DNA of 54,289 bases from Symsagittifera roscoffensis (Eukaryota; Xenacoelomorpha; Acoela; Convolutidae): positions 1 through 54,289 of the forward strand of contig NW_026970881.1 of NCBI RefSeq assembly GCF_963678635.1. The letters run 5' to 3'. Of this stretch, positions 52,577-54,289 are shown one piece after another (the first letter of the stretch is position 1; each line of letters begins with the position of its first letter). The translations under genes and the position numbers were made by a program. The notes beneath the pieces are model-generated. The model saw only the letters and a program-made list of their open reading frames with translations, searched no databases and was not told the origin of the DNA.

Positions 52577-53807
52577 AAGGTTTAGGATGACGGATGCAAA
52601 AAGTTGTTAGATGATTTCTATTTTCTTAAATTGTTAGTCCTTACGATTTTTTGGTTAGCTTAACCTGGGTCTATTTGTTCAGGGTTGGAGAGAAAAGTAT
52701 ATCGATTCCGAAGAATGATTTTTACTTTCTCGTGGCTAGTATAAGCTAAGGTGTTAACTTACTTAATCTTACTTAGGGGTAGTGATTGTGTTCAAGGGTT
52801 GGAGAATAGTAAATCGATCCACAAGGTTCAGGTATAATTAGAACGCGAGTAGTTCGTTAGATACTATTTTAAACTTACTAAGTCTACGATTTATCCTGGG
52901 TCTTGATAAGAGGAGGGTTCAAGTGAAGGATGAATAACCGAAGTTTTTCACTGTTTATCTTAATTTGAATGGTTAGTTTTGTTGAAAAATTTCTATTAGT
53001 CTTGGGTTTTTTGAAAGGGTTGGATAGTGAATCGACGTTTGAGGGTCGTTAGACACTAGCTAAGTGGGTGGGGGAGAACAAAATTGTTCTTTTTGATCCA
53101 AGGATAGGCCTTGATGATCAAGTTTAAATTTTAACTGAATAGAAAATGAATTAAGATCCAAGGATAAGCCTTGATGATCTGATTTGAAAATTAAGTGAAT
53201 TTAAGTTTAAAATGGTTTAAATTTGTTTAAGGAAAAGATTTAGTGTTTTAATGATATTAGTGAGTTTATGATTGCTGTTATGTTTTAGGTGATGAAGCTG
53301 GGACAATTGGATAATTTATGATTACTAACAGTTTATTGTCATGCTACTAATTTTTGTTTTGATTTTCAATAAATATTTTCCAAATATGTTTTATAGAATA
53401 CTGCAGAATTTTAGGAGAACGATCTGAGATCTTTTTATCAATCGTTATTGTATATTAATATTTTGTTTAGCGCCTGGAATGATCATGAAGATTGACTTCA
53501 AGATTTAAGTTTGCAAATGAAAATCTAAATTCATTGCTAATAAGATTCTAAATATAAAGGTTTGTGTTGGCTTTTGCCGTACTATCATATAACTATTTGG
53601 TAAGTTTCTACTTTGTCGTATGTCGTCTCTGGTTCGAGGTCTTCTTCCAATTCCGGGTAATTCTCTTATCGTTCGGAATATTGGCTTTGATCTATTGAGT
53701 CGTAGAGACATTTCGATTAAATTATCGTCGTGTAACATTTTAAAATGTTTTGTCTAATTTCTAATCTATTTTTGGTTAATTCTAAGCTATTAAGGTCTTG
53801 TTCGAGA
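52577..53807 (-). other. Element 2 5' leader, unit 2
   Basis: Copy of 44739-45969, with the same repeats and the 77-codon upstream ORF (53505-53738). Run-length differences at about 53043 and 53743. Confidence 0.55.
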
Positions 53808-53822
53808 CTTATGGTCGCACCA
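53808..53822 (-). promoter_or_regulatory. Element 2 primer binding site, unit 2
   Basis: TGGTGCGACCATAAG on the - strand, as in unit 1. Confidence 0.7.
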
Positions 53823-53824
53823 GA

Positions 53825-54240
53825 TGAGTAAGGACCGAGGTGGTTAACTCATAGAGTAATTTCGGATAGGGTACACCGTCTGCTCGTCCCGCTATCTTAT
53901 TTTCGGCCGGATAGATTCGTGCAACTTCTTAGTCTAATACCGATCCTAATCTTACTCTTATACTATCTAGTCTCAGGGTGTTTAACTAGTCTCTGCTAGG
54001 CTCAATAGATCTAGGGTATACTGGTTTATTGCGGCTGCTGAAGTCTTCTTGGAGAGTCAACTAATTTCTAAGTTAAATTCAAATCTCTCTGGTGCTGAAA
54101 TTACAAGTAATTCCAGCACTTACAAATAAGTGGGTTGTTAGTTAGATGGATCATGATTGGTTAATATTAAATACTTTACAGTGGTAAAATATCTAATTTA
54201 TCCAATCATAAAATGTAGTTTAGATCAGGTTCCACCCATC
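53825..54240 (-). repeat. Element 2 truncated LTR, unit 2
   Basis: 416 bp equal to 45987-46402, with the identical truncation point and junction. Confidence 0.88.
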
Positions 54241-54289
54241 ATTCATTTTGTTTGTGCCATTGTGTGATTGTAATAATGCTGCGCCGATG
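54241..54289 (-). pseudogene. Start of a third tandem unit (RNase H part)
   Basis: 49 bp matching 38565-38613 and 46403-46451, cut by the window end. Confidence 0.8.

Larger units (their letters stand above)
46403..54240 (-). repeat. Second 7838-bp tandem unit (RNase H part to truncated LTR)
   Basis: Repeats 38565-46402 at a constant offset of 7838 bp. Seen differences include two adjacent substitutions near 40374/48212, one near 40666, one near 40904, and single-base run-length changes near 45206 and 45905. Both copies keep the TAA in RT and the same truncated LTR. A third unit starts at 54241. Confidence 0.92.
32503..54289 (-). mobile_element. Element 2: env-bearing Ty3/gypsy-type element with tandem 7838-bp array
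   Basis: Left to right: 3' LTR, untranslated region, accessory ORF, env C-terminal half fused to RNase H and RT, gag-pro, 1.2-kb leader, primer site, U3-truncated LTR (unit 1 ends 46402), then a second copy of RT to LTR (46403-54240) and the start of a third (54241-54289). Units 1 and 2 differ by roughly seven small changes in 7838 bp. The element is related to element 1 in RT, env type and primer site but differs in gag and lacks the macro domain. It continues past the window. Integrase is missing from the first copy and absent from the repeated unit. Confidence 0.9.

Overview
This window is animal nuclear DNA, most likely from an invertebrate. It holds spliced exons of a synaptotagmin-type gene with GT-AG introns, and it is dominated by LTR retroelements, a LINE fragment, a tRNA-type SINE and several small inverted-repeat DNA transposons. 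I cannot name the species.

Layout. Exons of a synaptotagmin-like gene (+ strand) lie at 262-383, 1307-1593 and 17028-17189; the last carries the stop codon. Two nested MITEs sit in the first intron (458-1014). The second intron contains a complete 13.7-kb retrovirus-like element (element 1, 1723-15387, - strand) with 4-bp target duplications AACC and two ~657-bp LTRs that differ by about 1%. From 17190 to 30860 the DNA is mostly non-coding: C/G-rich low-complexity DNA, a hAT-type MITE (18539-18968), a degenerate LINE reverse transcriptase (about 20090-21120, -), a SINE (about 22988-23172), a TIR element (24086-25033), a 1.1-kb tandem duplication (25216-27424) and a decayed BEL/Pao gag-pol (27430-30060, +). 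A 399-codon open gene of unknown function with a basic, cysteine-rich tail is at 30868-32067 (+). A probable terminal exon of another host gene (32228-32458, -) lies just beside element 2. Element 2 (32503 to the window end, -) is a related but distinct retrovirus-like element with a huge gag-pro ORF, an env-like region, an accessory ORF and a tandem array of 7838-bp units.

The most unusual material is element 1. Read on the - strand it runs 5' LTR, primer site, gag, a canonical -1 frameshift signal (TTTAAAC with a 7-bp stem 7 nt downstream), protease, an embedded macro (ADP-ribosyl-hydrolase-like) domain, reverse transcriptase, RNase H, integrase, env-like glycoprotein, an accessory ORF and 3' LTR. 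Between integrase and env, on the opposite strand, is a separate two-exon gene with a clean GTAAGT...TTTTAG intron and its own poly(A) signal. The env leader also contains a strong splice donor that joins in phase to an acceptor just 5' of the accessory ORF, which resembles how complex retroviruses make Rev- or Rem-type regulators. This copy is damaged in pol, env and the accessory ORF, while gag and the antisense gene are open.

Element 2 has no visible macro domain or antisense gene. An internal in-frame deletion removed integrase and the first half of env and fused RNase H directly to the rest of env. Its RT carries a stop codon shared by both full tandem units, so the damage predates the amplification. 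The tandem units join a 5' LTR truncated in U3 directly to the RNase H region of the next unit.
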